Positions 11,037 through 22,694 of a DNA stretch of 64,000 nt are shown piece by piece; position 1 is the first letter of the stretch, and each line of letters opens with the position of its first letter. A model generated the notes under the pieces. That model was not told where the DNA came from. It did no database searches and saw only the letters and a list, made by a program, of their open reading frames with translations. Source of the DNA: Tribonema minus (lineage: Eukaryota; Sar; Xanthophyceae; Tribonematales; Tribonemataceae); contig JAFCMP010000532.1 of assembly GCA_017506865.1 (NCBI GenBank), positions 62,001-126,000 of the forward strand. The letters run 5' to 3'. The position numbers were made by a program, and so were the translations under genes.

Positions 11037-14000
11037 ACAGTATGCTATCTCACCAGACAGTTGTATGCTTCGTCTTATAAAGGCAAAGTTGTACGCATCG
11101 TCGCAAAGGAGGCCGACGGTGGCCCGAAGCCAGTAGTTGCGCCGTAGCCTGGTGCGACCCAACGGGGCGGTCCCCAACGTAAAATCCTCGAGTGCGGGCA
11201 CATCAACGTTCAACGAACAAAAGCCGATGCACTTAAACTGGCGCGATCGGAATGCACACTGCTCAGGTCGAGGCTGTCGAAGAGCATCACTACGGGTGCG
11301 CTGCTAAGTGCCGACGGCCGTGCTAGCGCCAGCAGTGTAACCCTCCCCTGTAAAAAGAACCGCACGCGAGTGCTGGTGGTGCCAGGAGGGCTATCTGGCC
11401 AGCCCGCAACCACACAGGATGCCGCACTGCTTCAGTCGAGGCCGTGGCAGCGCAGCGCTACGGGTGCGCTGCTAGCTGCCACCAGCCGTGCTAGCGCCTG
11501 CAGTGCAGCAGCATCAAATGAGCACCGCAGGCGAGCGCTAAGCTCAAGGAGACTCGGAGAGCCCATGACGGCCACCACTACAGCAGCCGCGCAATGCCAG
11601 CCTGAGGGCAAGGTCGTCAGTGGTACTCCAAGGGGAGGTCATGGCATCGTGCGTGCAGCCGGCATCTTGACGCGCACGCCCGACGCTCTCGCCGCGCACC
11701 GGTCTGCCCTATGGCAGCCTCTGAGCCGGTGGCGCAGGCAGATAGCAAACAAGCTGCTGTCGGCGTCGGCACCAGTAGGCACTTTGCAGATCCGCACCGC
11801 CTACATCAGCAGCATACTACCGTTGACTATTCCCGCAGCCGCATCGGCCGCTATCGGACGTGACCGCCAAGGTCACTATGACCTGGTGGCGGCAGGCATC
11901 CCGGCCACAGCCTCGGCCGCAACAGATCCCGATGCTGCGACGCTTTAGCGGCCCGACAGGTTGCCGATGAAGTCGCTGATGCGTCCCACTGCAGGCCCCA
12001 TTGACACACCAACCAGAACCCACTGGCAACTCGCCGTCGACCGGCCCGGGGGCAACGTGCTCGCCACTGCCAGGCCGAAAGGCAGCGCAGCAATCAATGC
12101 TGTGCGACAGTCGACGCCGCACAACCCTCCGTCCATAGCACACGAGGTGCAACGGCACCTCAGCGCACGACCGCATTTGCAACGCGGCCACAGGCAGTGC
12201 CGCAAGGAGGCGCATCTGGCAGTCGCACGGCAGTGCCACCGCGCACCACCGGCACAGCCCGACCAACGCCTACTGACGGCAGTGCGCCCTCGCCACAAAC
12301 TTCGAAGCAGTGGCGCACAATCCTGCACGAACGGCAGAGTACTGCTTCCCGACGATTTCAGAAGCTCGTGGTCATATTCAGACAAGAGGTTACAGTGAGC
12401 GTGTTTGCCACCAGACGCTACGCGCTTGAGTATGAGAGAAGTGAGAGCCTCGAGTACGTTTTGTACATGATGATATTTGAAGTTGCCGATCCCACAGCAC
12501 ACAAAAGCACCTTGGCACTTTCTCATGAGAGTCCATGTCCACCAATGTCCCCAGCAGCCGCGGCAGCAGCAGCATGTGTGCACAGCCGGAAGGCAACGTG
12601 AACCAAACGCATCTAATGCTATGGCCCAATCAACCAATCGAGCTGCATCTTGGCACTTAATTCACATGATGCGCACTGCTTTGCCAGGGTGGCAAGGCTG
12701 CCCCTGACCATGCTGCCTGTCTCGTGCTGCTTCAACGACTTTGGTAAGCGCCAACCCATGCTACCTTCATCTTCATTCATTGCGTATCAAATTTGAAGAT
12801 GCAATGCTGCTCGAGAAGACATTTGCCCTTTGCTATGTGGTCAGCCATGGCGATAAGGTTAACAACGGTAAGGTCTCCGCAAAAGGGCTTTAGTGATGCT
12901 GAGGGTGTGCACCATGGTTGAGGAGCTGAGGAAAGCATAAAAGTATGCAGACAACATACAAGACATTTGTAAGGTCCTCTTCTGCCTCTTACACAAGCAT
13001 GCAAGCCTCTTTCCACGATGTAAAACTCACAGCTTTCACAATGACAGCAGTACATTGATGATGCTACCGTTGTGTCAGCGGCATGCAGAGCTTCTCACAG
13101 ACACAACCCGACAAAATGTGTGCGTTGTGGCAGCCTACTTTGACACTTTGCATTCTTCTGCCTCACGTGCAAACTAAACAGCAGGCAAGAGATACACCAG
13201 TACATCTAGCAATCATCACAGAGCCCAGGGGTCGATGTACAGGGCAGTGCATGTCTCCTAATTGCCATCAAGTGGAGTTAACTTAACACCTGCGGCAGAG
13301 TGGTGGCAAATCACGCCGCACAAACTGGCCTAAAAGTCTTGCCATGGATGGTGCCTGGCTACGAATAGCGCAGCTGTGTGCGTGCGGCACTGCGTTCACC
13401 CCCATAAACTTTGACAACGGTGATGAGCCTAGCCTTGTGCGCATGCTGTTTGCTATTTGCATATAAGCTGCCGTCAGCCGATGTACCCACCTCCCCACCT
13501 CCCCCTTTCCCGCCCCAAATACATTGAGCAGCACCGAAGGGGCAGTTGGAGCTAGTGTGAAGGTTTGCATAAATACTCGTGTACCATCTGGTGGTGAGAC
13601 GTGGTACACCTTCTTAGAAAGCTGCAGACAAGGCACATGGCGCTCTCAGTCCTAGCGGCAAGCGATTAACTTGAAGGCATCAAGTGCTCTACAAAGAAGT
13701 ACCATGAGCGTGACTGGATGACGTCGAAGACTGTGCGGTTCAAAGTGCCCGTGGAGGTTCTTAAGAAACAAGCGTGGGCACAAGCTCAGTCTGGTGAGCA
13801 ATAGAGCGTCAGGAGATAGCATGAGCTTAGGGATAGCATGTACTTATACCCGTAGTGTGACGTTTAGGGGTTACGAGACCTTAACGGTTGCGCCAAGGGG
13901 TGCCCATTTGCTCCATTTGCGCCAGATCGCAGCGCGTCATCGAACGGCTGAGCGATAAGTTCGCCAGCAGTAGCTGCAGTTGCGCTTGTTGTTCCGTACA

Positions 14001-14058
14001 TGTACATGTGAAGCGCTCACGTCTCCTAGCTAGTCACTGGCTGGGCCAAGCAACAATC
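11037..14058. other. No supported gene
   Basis: Several open frames exist around 11,370-12,640 on both strands, but none shows a family pattern or splice-consistent structure. The phrase GAGAGAAGYGAGAGCCTC occurs at about 12,436 and again in the kinase intron at about 15,096, so some sequence here is a dispersed repeat. Confidence 0.4.
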
Positions 14059-17000
14059 ATGTGGCCCGGAGATCAAGCTGCGGTCTTCTGCATCGCTTCG
14101 ACCGCGGCAGTAGAAGCGTGTCAGATTGATGGCTGGCAACCCAGACAGCAGACAGGTGTAATGGACTGGAATCACCGCCTGTACGAGCTGTTTGACCGGG
14201 ACTGGAGCGGGCCTCCAAGTTTTGAGACAGACTTCGTCTCAAAATTACACTCAGATGATCGTGGCATGGTCAAGAGGCTAGCAGACGCGGCTGCAAGCAC
14301 CAACAGCAAATTTTCGGCAAACTACCGCGTATTGAGACGTGATGGTTCTGTGCTGCTCATTAAGGCCAGTGCAGACTTCACGCGCCAACTCGACTGCTTA
14401 GCTGCACTGACCAGCTCAATGTGTCGAATAGACGTCGCGACGATCTTCGCCGAATCCTTGGGCGCTGTCCAGCCACCATGTGCGGAACACAAGAGAGTGA
14501 CATCGCCACCGGCGATTTGGCGTTTGGACTGCGAGGAGGAGTGTGTGAGAAGCAGGAGGGTCAGCAGCAGCGGCGCCGCCAGTACGATAGGCGATGAGTC
14601 CTTGAGATCAGTGATCCAACCGGGTAAATGGAGACTTGGGCCGCGGATAGGAGCGGGATCTTTTGGCGTCGTGCACCAGGGCCTCGACCAGGTCACCGGC
14701 CAGCTCATCGCAGTAAGTTCACATTTCAACGTAGTCGTGCTTTTAACTTTGACGAGGCTTCGGTCCACCCCCTTGGTCTCTAACCATGTGTACCTGTATG
14801 CCAGAAAGGACGTGGTCGGAATCCGAGTACAGTGCAAGCGCTTGAGACCGACACCGCGAGGTTTGATGAGCTTGGGTCGCCATGCACCACGAGCTTTAGC
14901 AACCGCCATCACAGGCAGCTCAGCAATTATGCTCGTGCTTTAGGTGATGTGGCTTGTGCCGAAGAGTGTACCGCGCTTGTCCAGGATGGTAGTTTTGCCT
15001 ACATGCATCTCCTACGCTGGTTCGTTATTCTGGCAAAAGCTTGAGGTTAGCGATGGTAAGCATTAGCTTGCAGAAGCATGTGCTTGCGCGTAAGAGAGAA
15101 GCGAGAGCCTCACGCACTTCATGTACCCTGACGGTTTTCCGTAGTACTTGACCATTGTTGAAGCTTGTTGACGCAAGTGCTGCTTGATGTCTCTGCGTCC
15201 ACTCGATCTATGGTTATGAGACACCGCTTGCATCTGGAAGGTCAAACGCTCCTGGCTTTAGATGGTGAGGAGCAGGATGTAGGCCTACACGGACTTTGTT
15301 GCTTTCCATACGCTACTACTAGTACATGCACGTGCTTCGAAGGTATGTACTACACAGTTACTGTGTAGCAGTACACCAAAGTGTCTGTCTATAGATGTAT
15401 AATACGTATAAAAGCAATGAGCCTGGCCGTCAACGCAACCCATGCTAGACAAATGCTACAGTATTTGCATGCTTCTACTCCGCACACGAACAAATTGAAA
15501 AAACGTCAGCGCTCGTATTATTGTACTACGATGGGCCACACTCAATGGTAGATGAAGCTTACATGCATGCGCACATTGTGATTGAATCCTGCTTGTACTG
15601 CCCATAACGACTTTAACAATCAAGCAAGCACCATGGAGTTGTGCGCCTAACAATCGTGTTAATTAAAGTATGTACAGGGTCGCGAGGGCAGCCGACATCG
15701 TGACTGTGCAAACATCGAAACCTGAGGGTTTATCGAGGCATACTCAGTGGTAAAACCTGACTGATTGTTGGCTTCAAGCCTTGCTTGCGCGAGGCTGCAT
15801 GTGTGCCAGATTTCATGCAGAACGTTCGCAAGAACTGCATGTCCAATATGTACTGCCGCAGCTGCCAGCACTAAAGTCTGCAGGGGCGCAACCCCTGCGT
15901 CACACTCACAGCCAGTGCCGACTATTGGAGAGAGACGCATCCACCACAAACACAACAACTCTTCATGTGTAGGTCCTCAGCAGGTGCTGTCTTCAGCAGG
16001 GAAAGCAGAAAACCTTGCATCTGACAAAAGCCGTGCTGCCCGCGTTGAAACCGTTATGCCCAGGTGAAAGTGTGCTCCATGCCCAACAACGAGAAGGGGC
16101 AGCGCCAGGTGCTGCAGGAGGTGGCTATGATGAAACGTTTGCGCCACCGCAACATTGTCTGCTACCTGGGTGCGGAGCTCCATGGATCCCAGCTCTTCAT
16201 TCATGAGCAGTTCATTGCTGGCGGCAGCCTTGAAGCAGTTCTGCGGACATTCGGAGCTATCACAGTTTCCGTTGTGCGGCGCTACACGCTGCAGATACTG
16301 GAAGGCATCAGCTACCTCCACTCCTGCGGTGTCGTGCATCGCGACCTAAAGGCCGCAAACGTAAGTGCTTGCGTTGAGTTTGGTGCTGCTCAAATGCTGA
16401 ACCTGATCATCGACGCAGTAACTTCATAACTACGCGTGTTACCGTAGAAATCCACAGGACTCTCAGACCCTGTGGAAAGTGATACATGCTCCAGAAATGT
16501 CACCTGCATATTGAAACGTAAGTCTAAGATGGTGTGGATATTACCATGACAATCTACAGTACTTTCAAACCCGTGAAAACTCATACCTCTCCGTCCCAGA
16601 ACACAGCACGTTGACCCAATAACAGGTCACTAGTTGCGGGTTTGACTTGTACATGTCTGCTCTTTATATGAAAACAATTGCTGACGGCGCAAGCTTTTTG
16701 GCACTATGCTAAAGCAAAATCATGTGACTTACTCTTCATCTTTGAAGTAGAGCGAACTTCAAGTTTCCAGATTCCAAAGTCAAACTGAGGCCGAAATTTC
16801 ACAAAAAGTCAACTTGTCGTGGCGCCTGAACCATTGTCGGCGCCGCGGGCAGCACACGCCCCTGCAGGACAGTGCTTGCTCACAGCTGCTAATGATGACG
16901 TTATTTCCACGTTTGCTGAGTGCACCACCTGGCCTGGTGGTGCCTAGGGGTGGCAAGCCGAATTTATGCCTGGAGGTCACCACCTAGCATGCGCCAGGCA

Positions 17001-18696
17001 CTCGTCATCCCTTCCAGCAGCAGCAAAGATGACGTGCCGTGGCAGGCGAACCTCCTGGTGTGCTGTGTACGTTGTGCTGCAAGTGTGCTGGGGAGTGCAG
17101 CAGCACCCATTGCAATTCCGCAAAGGGGCTGGGTGCACCTCATGTACCGTGAGCCTAGGCGAGATGTCCACCGATCCTGGCGTTCTATTGCCACTACTTC
17201 CGCTATAGCAGCAACCCATACACCAGCTTGTCCGTACAAGGTGCCTTGTAGGCCTTGCTTAGTGTCTGAGGTGGCACGTCATATACGTCTGGGTGGAGCA
17301 CGGTGTTGACCAACACCTTGTCGATGTGGTTGGAAGCTCAAGCTTGCTTGAGTCGCCCGACTACTTTTACATATGGTATGATTGCATTGCTGCCCATGCG
17401 ATGTGCGTGTAAGGCTTGCTGTGCTGGTCGGCACTTCGTAGTGCGAAAATGAGGCTAGACCAGCACAGTATGCACCGCGGCCTCGAGCAGCATATGCCGT
17501 GCCTGCTCAGTCATATGATGTAGCGAGATGTTTGCTGCAGCTTGCCTTACCTGCCCATGACGACATACTGGTAGGCCACATGCATGCAAGTTGATGTACC
17601 CTCCTAAAGTGGCAGCCAGCCAGCAGCGTATGTTGCTGCCGTGTGGTGTATGAATGCCTGTTTGGCTGAAAATGTCGCGCACAAGTTAACAAGCTGTTGA
17701 CCTGTGTATCAAGGACTTGTGAGCCGAGAATTTGACTTGCAAAAGAGCTACTGCATCTGATGAACAAGTTTTGTTATTAGTTTTTACTCTTCTTGTTGAT
17801 GGTATATGTACTGGGTCAGTCTGTAGAACGGTCAACATACTTATGGGACCGGAAAAGTACATATTCCAAGAATTTTAAATGCACATCGGAAAGCTCAAAC
17901 ATGCCTTCGTGCGATCTTGTATCAGGTCCTCATCGACACGTGCGGCACCCCGCGGATCTCCGACTTCGGCACCAGCTGCATCAACTTGGACCAATCATCC
18001 ACGTCCATGGCCGGCACGCCCCAGTTCATGGCACCAGAGGTGCTCCAGCGCCTCGACTGCGGCATGCCCGTGGACATCTGGGGCTTTGGCTGCACGTTAA
18101 TACAGATGATTACCGGGCACTCGCCATGGCACGGCCTGAAGCTTCGCACGCTGCCGGCACTCCTCGCGGCCCTGAACAGAGCTGAGGGGCGCATGCCGCC
18201 GCTGCCACCGGGCCTGGACCCCGCGTTGCACGTCCTGCTCGTCAGCTGCTTCCAGTGGGAACCGGCGCAGCGCCCCACTTCTCAGCAGCTGCTGCTCAGC
18301 AACTTCTTCTCCGACGCGCAGGCCGGCGCGTGCGGCGGGGGCAACGGCGACATCGAGAGTCCCTGCGCCAGCAGGCAGCCAAGACCGCCGCCCGTGTCGC
18401 GCTGGTTTGGCACACCTCTTTGGAAGAGTCGGTTGCTCCACATTTTGGGAGTGCACGTCTTCGGCGATTCCATATCTCTGCAGGTGCACAGGAACAGCTC
18501 CGTCACCAGCGTCCGAGGCTCCGGCAGGGACGATACAGGGTACTCGCCGCAGCGTTCCAGGTCGATTCGTCGCGGTGTTCCTGCTGTGGTGAACCCGTTT
18601 GCAGCGCGAAGCCGGTGCGCTGCAGCTGTCGCCCCCCCTATGCCTTTGTGCAGAACCACGCAAGTGGCAAATGCAGCAGCGCCATGTGGAGGCTAG
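14059..18696 (+). CDS. PAS-domain protein kinase, MAP3K/STE11-like
   Basis: Three exons, 14,059-14,712, 16,064-16,360 and 17,926-18,696, join in phase 0. The donors are gtaagt and gtaagt and the acceptors are cccag and atcag. The product is about 573 residues. Residues ~33-110 resemble a PAS_3 sensor fold (WNHRLYELF, then LHSDDRGMV, then YRVLRRDGSV). The kinase domain spans ~190-450. It has glycine loop GAGSFGVV, lysine K220 formed exactly across intron 1 (LIA|VKV), helix-C glutamate E237, HRDLKAAN (310-317), DFG (330-332) and GTPQFMAPE (347-355). The last pattern is typical of MEKK-type Ser/Thr kinases that start MAP-kinase cascades. All residues needed for catalysis are present. The ~120-residue tail after SNFF is basic and unrecognised. 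ATG 14,059 is the first in frame, but an upstream exon cannot be excluded. The ligand for PAS is unknown. Confidence 0.88.
14713..16063 (+). other. Kinase intron 1
   Basis: This 1,351-bp GT-AG intron begins gtaagttc and ends gttatgcccag. It holds no gene I can see. Confidence 0.8.
16361..17925 (+). other. Kinase intron 2
   Basis: This 1,565-bp GT-AG intron begins gtaagtgc and ends cttgtatcag. Both borders preserve the kinase frame (KAAN|VLID). No nested gene is supported. Confidence 0.8.
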
Positions 18697-20425
18697 GGTT
18701 GTTGTAGTTGGAGCTGCTTGCCGTCATAGGCACAGCAGAGGTGCGCGTGAATCACAGCAGTATAAGGATACAACCTTGGTCTATCGAAATTATCCGTTCG
18801 GCGCAAGAGCAGCGTGCAAGTAGACTCAGCGAGGGTTGACGCAGTCACCTTGCTCCATCGCCGTTTTGCCGTTGCTCCTATTTTCCAGCGCTCTTGTTTA
18901 CGTTAAGTTACTGGTGTTCTCAAGCTGGTGTCGGGAGACTCGTAGGTGGAATCTAGTGGTGCAGCTGTCGGCAGACACGCTTTCTTCCTCCTTCTTGTTA
19001 CAGTCCCTTTCCAACTCAGTCCCACGCCTGGGTTACAAGACCTGCCGCATGCTTGCGGGCAAACTGTGCGTCACCTGTGTGGTCGTTCGACTCCTTGATG
19101 TACACGGTGACCTAGAACTGCATTCATAGATGACACCATGGTATGAACGTTTGTCGGACGCACTGTCACCTGTTTCCTTGCATTGTGTGGCATTGGTGCT
19201 CACCTTCGAGTTGCTGTCTTTAGAGTGGCATACATGGTACACGGCGTAGACGATAGCAATCCATACACGCACGCAGCCAACGGTATGCGGCTCTGATTGA
19301 GCTGATTGGATTAAAAAAAGTGCTTCGGAAGCACCAATCAAAGGCACTTTAAGCCTGCCGCTTTCCAGTTCCTCCAAATTCGCTGATAGCATGAGGATTA
19401 CGTCCCGGTCACCGTGTGCGGCATCGGAATGATATTTGGCTGAGCATATATATACATACCGGTTTTGGGGTGCATGACAGGCTTTTGATAGCTATTGCAG
19501 TGTATATGTCATGCGGTCAGTCATCTGAAATGTGAGAAACTCGGACATTGCACAAGGATATGTTGTTGTCACGGCACATCTGGACATCCAAGTCTGGTAA
19601 CTCCTGAACATGTGATCAGACAACTCCTGAACATTCAACTGAACACACCACCAGATATTAGATGAGACCACTCTGAAACAGTGGACAAATTTCTGTTGCA
19701 CCGCACCTTTCAAGTGGAGGGCGGTTGTATCTACGGCTACATTGGCAAACAGTTCCTGCATGTGGCGACACTTTGCACCTGTATCTGGCCGGCTTGGCGC
19801 GAACCGCACCGCCTAAGACATGGAGCAGAAGCGGGGCGATTGCCGCTGATGATGTGACTGGGATACTCAATTGTGACCGTCCAGCTGATGAGCTAGATTT
19901 TTAACTTCTCAGCCTCATGGATGCACAACGATACTGAGTTGGCTACTGCCAACTTGCCCGTTCGGCAGCAGTTGGTATTGCAGGACTTTACTCGACTGAC
20001 GACATGTTGAGGCAAGCAGCATGGCACGGAGACGAAGAGATGCCATTGCTTCTTGCACACGCTCAAATACTGCAAGCGTCTACGAATGACTTCTGGCGAG
20101 AGAACATACACCAGATGCTCAACTGGTTGCACGGCGCTGCTGCTGCTGCAGCTGTATCATCAAGGGGGCAAGCATTGTGACCTTGAGGACACCTCAGCTC
20201 GATACGAGTCCAACGCGAAGATTCGTGGCTTGTACTCGCTTTTACGCTATAAAAGCTTATTGAAGCCGAAAGATTCATTCATTGAAGCATGTGTGCAATT
20301 GAATGTCATATGCAGGCACGGTGTGCTCGCAGCACGCTCAAACTCGAAGTACGACCAACCAACTCGTGCCCTCAAACACACAAACTTGCTGCTTGCGACC
20401 GCAACACGTGGGAATCTGACTCAGC
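18697..20425. other. Intergenic, no gene seen
   Basis: This is the convergent space between the kinase gene and the broken repeat gene. From about 20,290 onward the sequence is homologous to 22,460 onward and belongs to the duplicated block of the next two genes. Confidence 0.5.
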
Positions 20426-21491
20426 TCAACTTTGTGCAACAATTTTGCGTGAGTACATGCATGCGTTCACATCTTTGCAATGCATGCCGCCTTGCCACAT
20501 ATTCGCACGCTCGTCCCAGTCGATGAGGTGCTGCATATTGTCCACGACATGCGGCTCAGGGAACCCAAAGGCACGCGCTGCCATCTCCTCTGCCTGAAAT
20601 GCAATGAATGCGTCGCAGGGGCAGCCATTGGCGCGTGCCCATCGCAGCACCTCCAGGTGCCCGCCGCACGCCGCTTTGTAGCAAGTCCTGTCATCCCAGG
20701 GGCAGCCACGAGCGCGGACCCACTGCAGCATCTGAAGGTCGCCTCGCTGCGCAGCAGATGCGCAGGTGCGCTCGTCCCAAGCGCACCCGTTGGCGTGCGC
20801 CCACTGCAGTACCTCCAGGCGCCCAGCTCTTGCGGCAGTGCTGCACACCTCCGAGCTTCAGGGGCAGCCGTTGATGCCCACTGCAGCACCTCCAACTGCC
20901 CGTTTGCCGCCGCCCCTGAACAGCCCCCTGGCCCCAGGGGCAACCGTTGGCGTGCGCCCACTGCAGCACGTCCAAACGTCCTTGTTCGGCCGCAGCCGAG
21001 CATGTGAGACTGTTCCACGTGCTGCCAGTTTGGCGCAGCCACTGCAGCGCTTCCAGCTGCCCTCCCTCGGCGGCAGAGCGGCATACGTCCGCATCGCGGC
21101 GAGACGCGCAGCCCTGCTCGAACAGGTACTGAAGCATCCGCACTTGGCCGCTTCTGGCGGCACAATAAGCGTGGGCGGGTAGCAGCGACAGGCCGTAATG
21201 GTTGAGGAGCAGCTGCAGTCCTTCTATGTCGCCAAGGCAGATGCAAGAGATCTGCGCCAGTGTGGGGCTCAAGCCGTTGTCTACAGCCCAACACACTAGA
21301 CCGGTGCTGCAGGTGGCTTCGCGTATCACTGTCTGGTGCTTCTCTGGGGCTTCGTGTCTCTCAGTAGCGCTGTTGAAAGTCCTACATGTGCTCCTGAGCA
21401 TGAGGGACGGCCGTAGAAAGGCCAGGATGTGGGGAGTCAGGGAACCGTCCAGAATAGGGCTATCCCCATCGGTACGCTGTTGTTTCGCCAT
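20426..21491 (-). pseudogene. Broken F-box/ankyrin-type repeat gene, paralogue of 22,695-23,858
   Basis: The start at 21,491 (MAKQQRTDGDSP) aligns with the start of the intact neighbour. An F-box-like segment follows (LTPHILAFLRPSLML, then STCRTF) and then ~26-residue repeats of the form LQWAHANGCPW. Against the neighbour, one base is missing at about 20,919-20,935 and four bases at about 20,874. The repeats are readable in three frames in turn: to about 20,930, then to about 20,870, then to a stop at 20,426. The last frame has the expected repeats (RLEVLQWAHANGC) but a different tail. Both lesions are indels, not multiples of three. Loss of function is likely unless these are assembly errors. 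Such F-box/repeat proteins usually select substrates for ubiquitination. Confidence 0.75.
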
Positions 21492-22694
21492 GCCGGTCTC
21501 TAAACGATGCCTGGTGGAGGCTGCTGGCTGACTGCGATGCCTGTCACCCATCAAATTGATGGCATGTTGAAGGCGCTTGTCCTTCGCACGTTACTGTGGC
21601 ACCGAGAGCTGCGGCAGCGCTTGCGGGTGGCGCTGATGGCGTGGGTGCAACATGCAGCAAGAGGAGCGAAGTTGCTGGCTCTGCCCCAGTGTTTGGGTCA
21701 CGTCAAAACACTTTTTATCAGTTGAAAAAACTACTCCCCCGGTTCGCTGCTGCCGTCCGCTCTGTGTTGCGCCAGCCGTAGGTGCCGCGCCTCACAAGAT
21801 GTGGCCAGCCGCAGCCTCTCCGTGTCTCTCCCGTTCATCTGCGCGCAAAAAATCGCTTTTGTCCAAACCCTCTTTTTTATCAGTTGAAGCAGGCGAGTCT
21901 CCGTGAAGGCTTGCAGTTACTCGCCTTCATAAATCGTCCTGAATTGCAGTTGCTACTGTGCAAAGCGTGCCTCCTGTGTGGTGCTCACCATGAACATTGG
22001 TGTGTTTGTTTACGAACTAACTTACATGACCAGCATTTGACACTGCTGCTTCGTCCCATTTGACAACGTTGACCGAAGCATGAGCACTATAGTCTATATG
22101 AGGTGTGCATGTATGAAAACACTGATGCCAGGCAGATATTGGCGCGCGCATGCTGTCCCACGTGCATGTACTAGAGGCACAAGCCGCTGAGAACACAGCA
22201 TGCCGACCGGAACATGTGATACAAATGACCACAATGTCAACCTAACCTTGACGCGATGATGCAATCATGGTGCTCACCATTGCGTGATGGGAGCACAAGG
22301 CCATTCAAACAGCACAACGCAGCAGCGGAGGCATGTGATGATGATGCAATCTCGGTGCTCAGCATTGTGTGAAGGGAGCATCAGGCCATTCGAACAGCAC
22401 ACAGCAGCAGTGGACCCACTCATCACGTGCGCCTGGCATTACCGTTGCTCATTCATTTAAGCATATCTGCAATTGAAGGCATGCAGGGATGGTGTGCTTG
22501 CAGCACGCTCCTACTCATGTATGACCAAACAGCTTTGAGCGCTCAGGCACACACGCTTGCTGCCTGCCACCGCAACATGTGGGGCCCAGGCTCAAGTCAC
22601 GCCTTATGCAACTATTTTGTTCAAACTCGCGCATGCGTGTTGCGTCCTGGTGATGCAGGACCTTGCAGCATGGATCACAACCTGACTCACCATC
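21492..22694. other. Region between the duplicated repeat genes
   Basis: From 21,492 to about 21,900 this is the upstream region of the broken gene. It is homologous to 23,859-24,130 upstream of the intact one (shared GCGCTTGCGGGTGGCGCTG). From about 22,460 it is homologous to the 3' flank of the first copy. Between these I see no gene. Confidence 0.55.

Noticed and set aside
11370-12640. Genes from 190-230-codon frames
   Set aside because: No domain, no codon periodicity I can see, and competing frames on the opposite strand.
18255-18707. Cysteine-rich alternative frame over the kinase 3' end
   Set aside because: It overlaps the kinase exon, whose frame is fixed by HRD, DFG and APE motifs, so it is a shadow.
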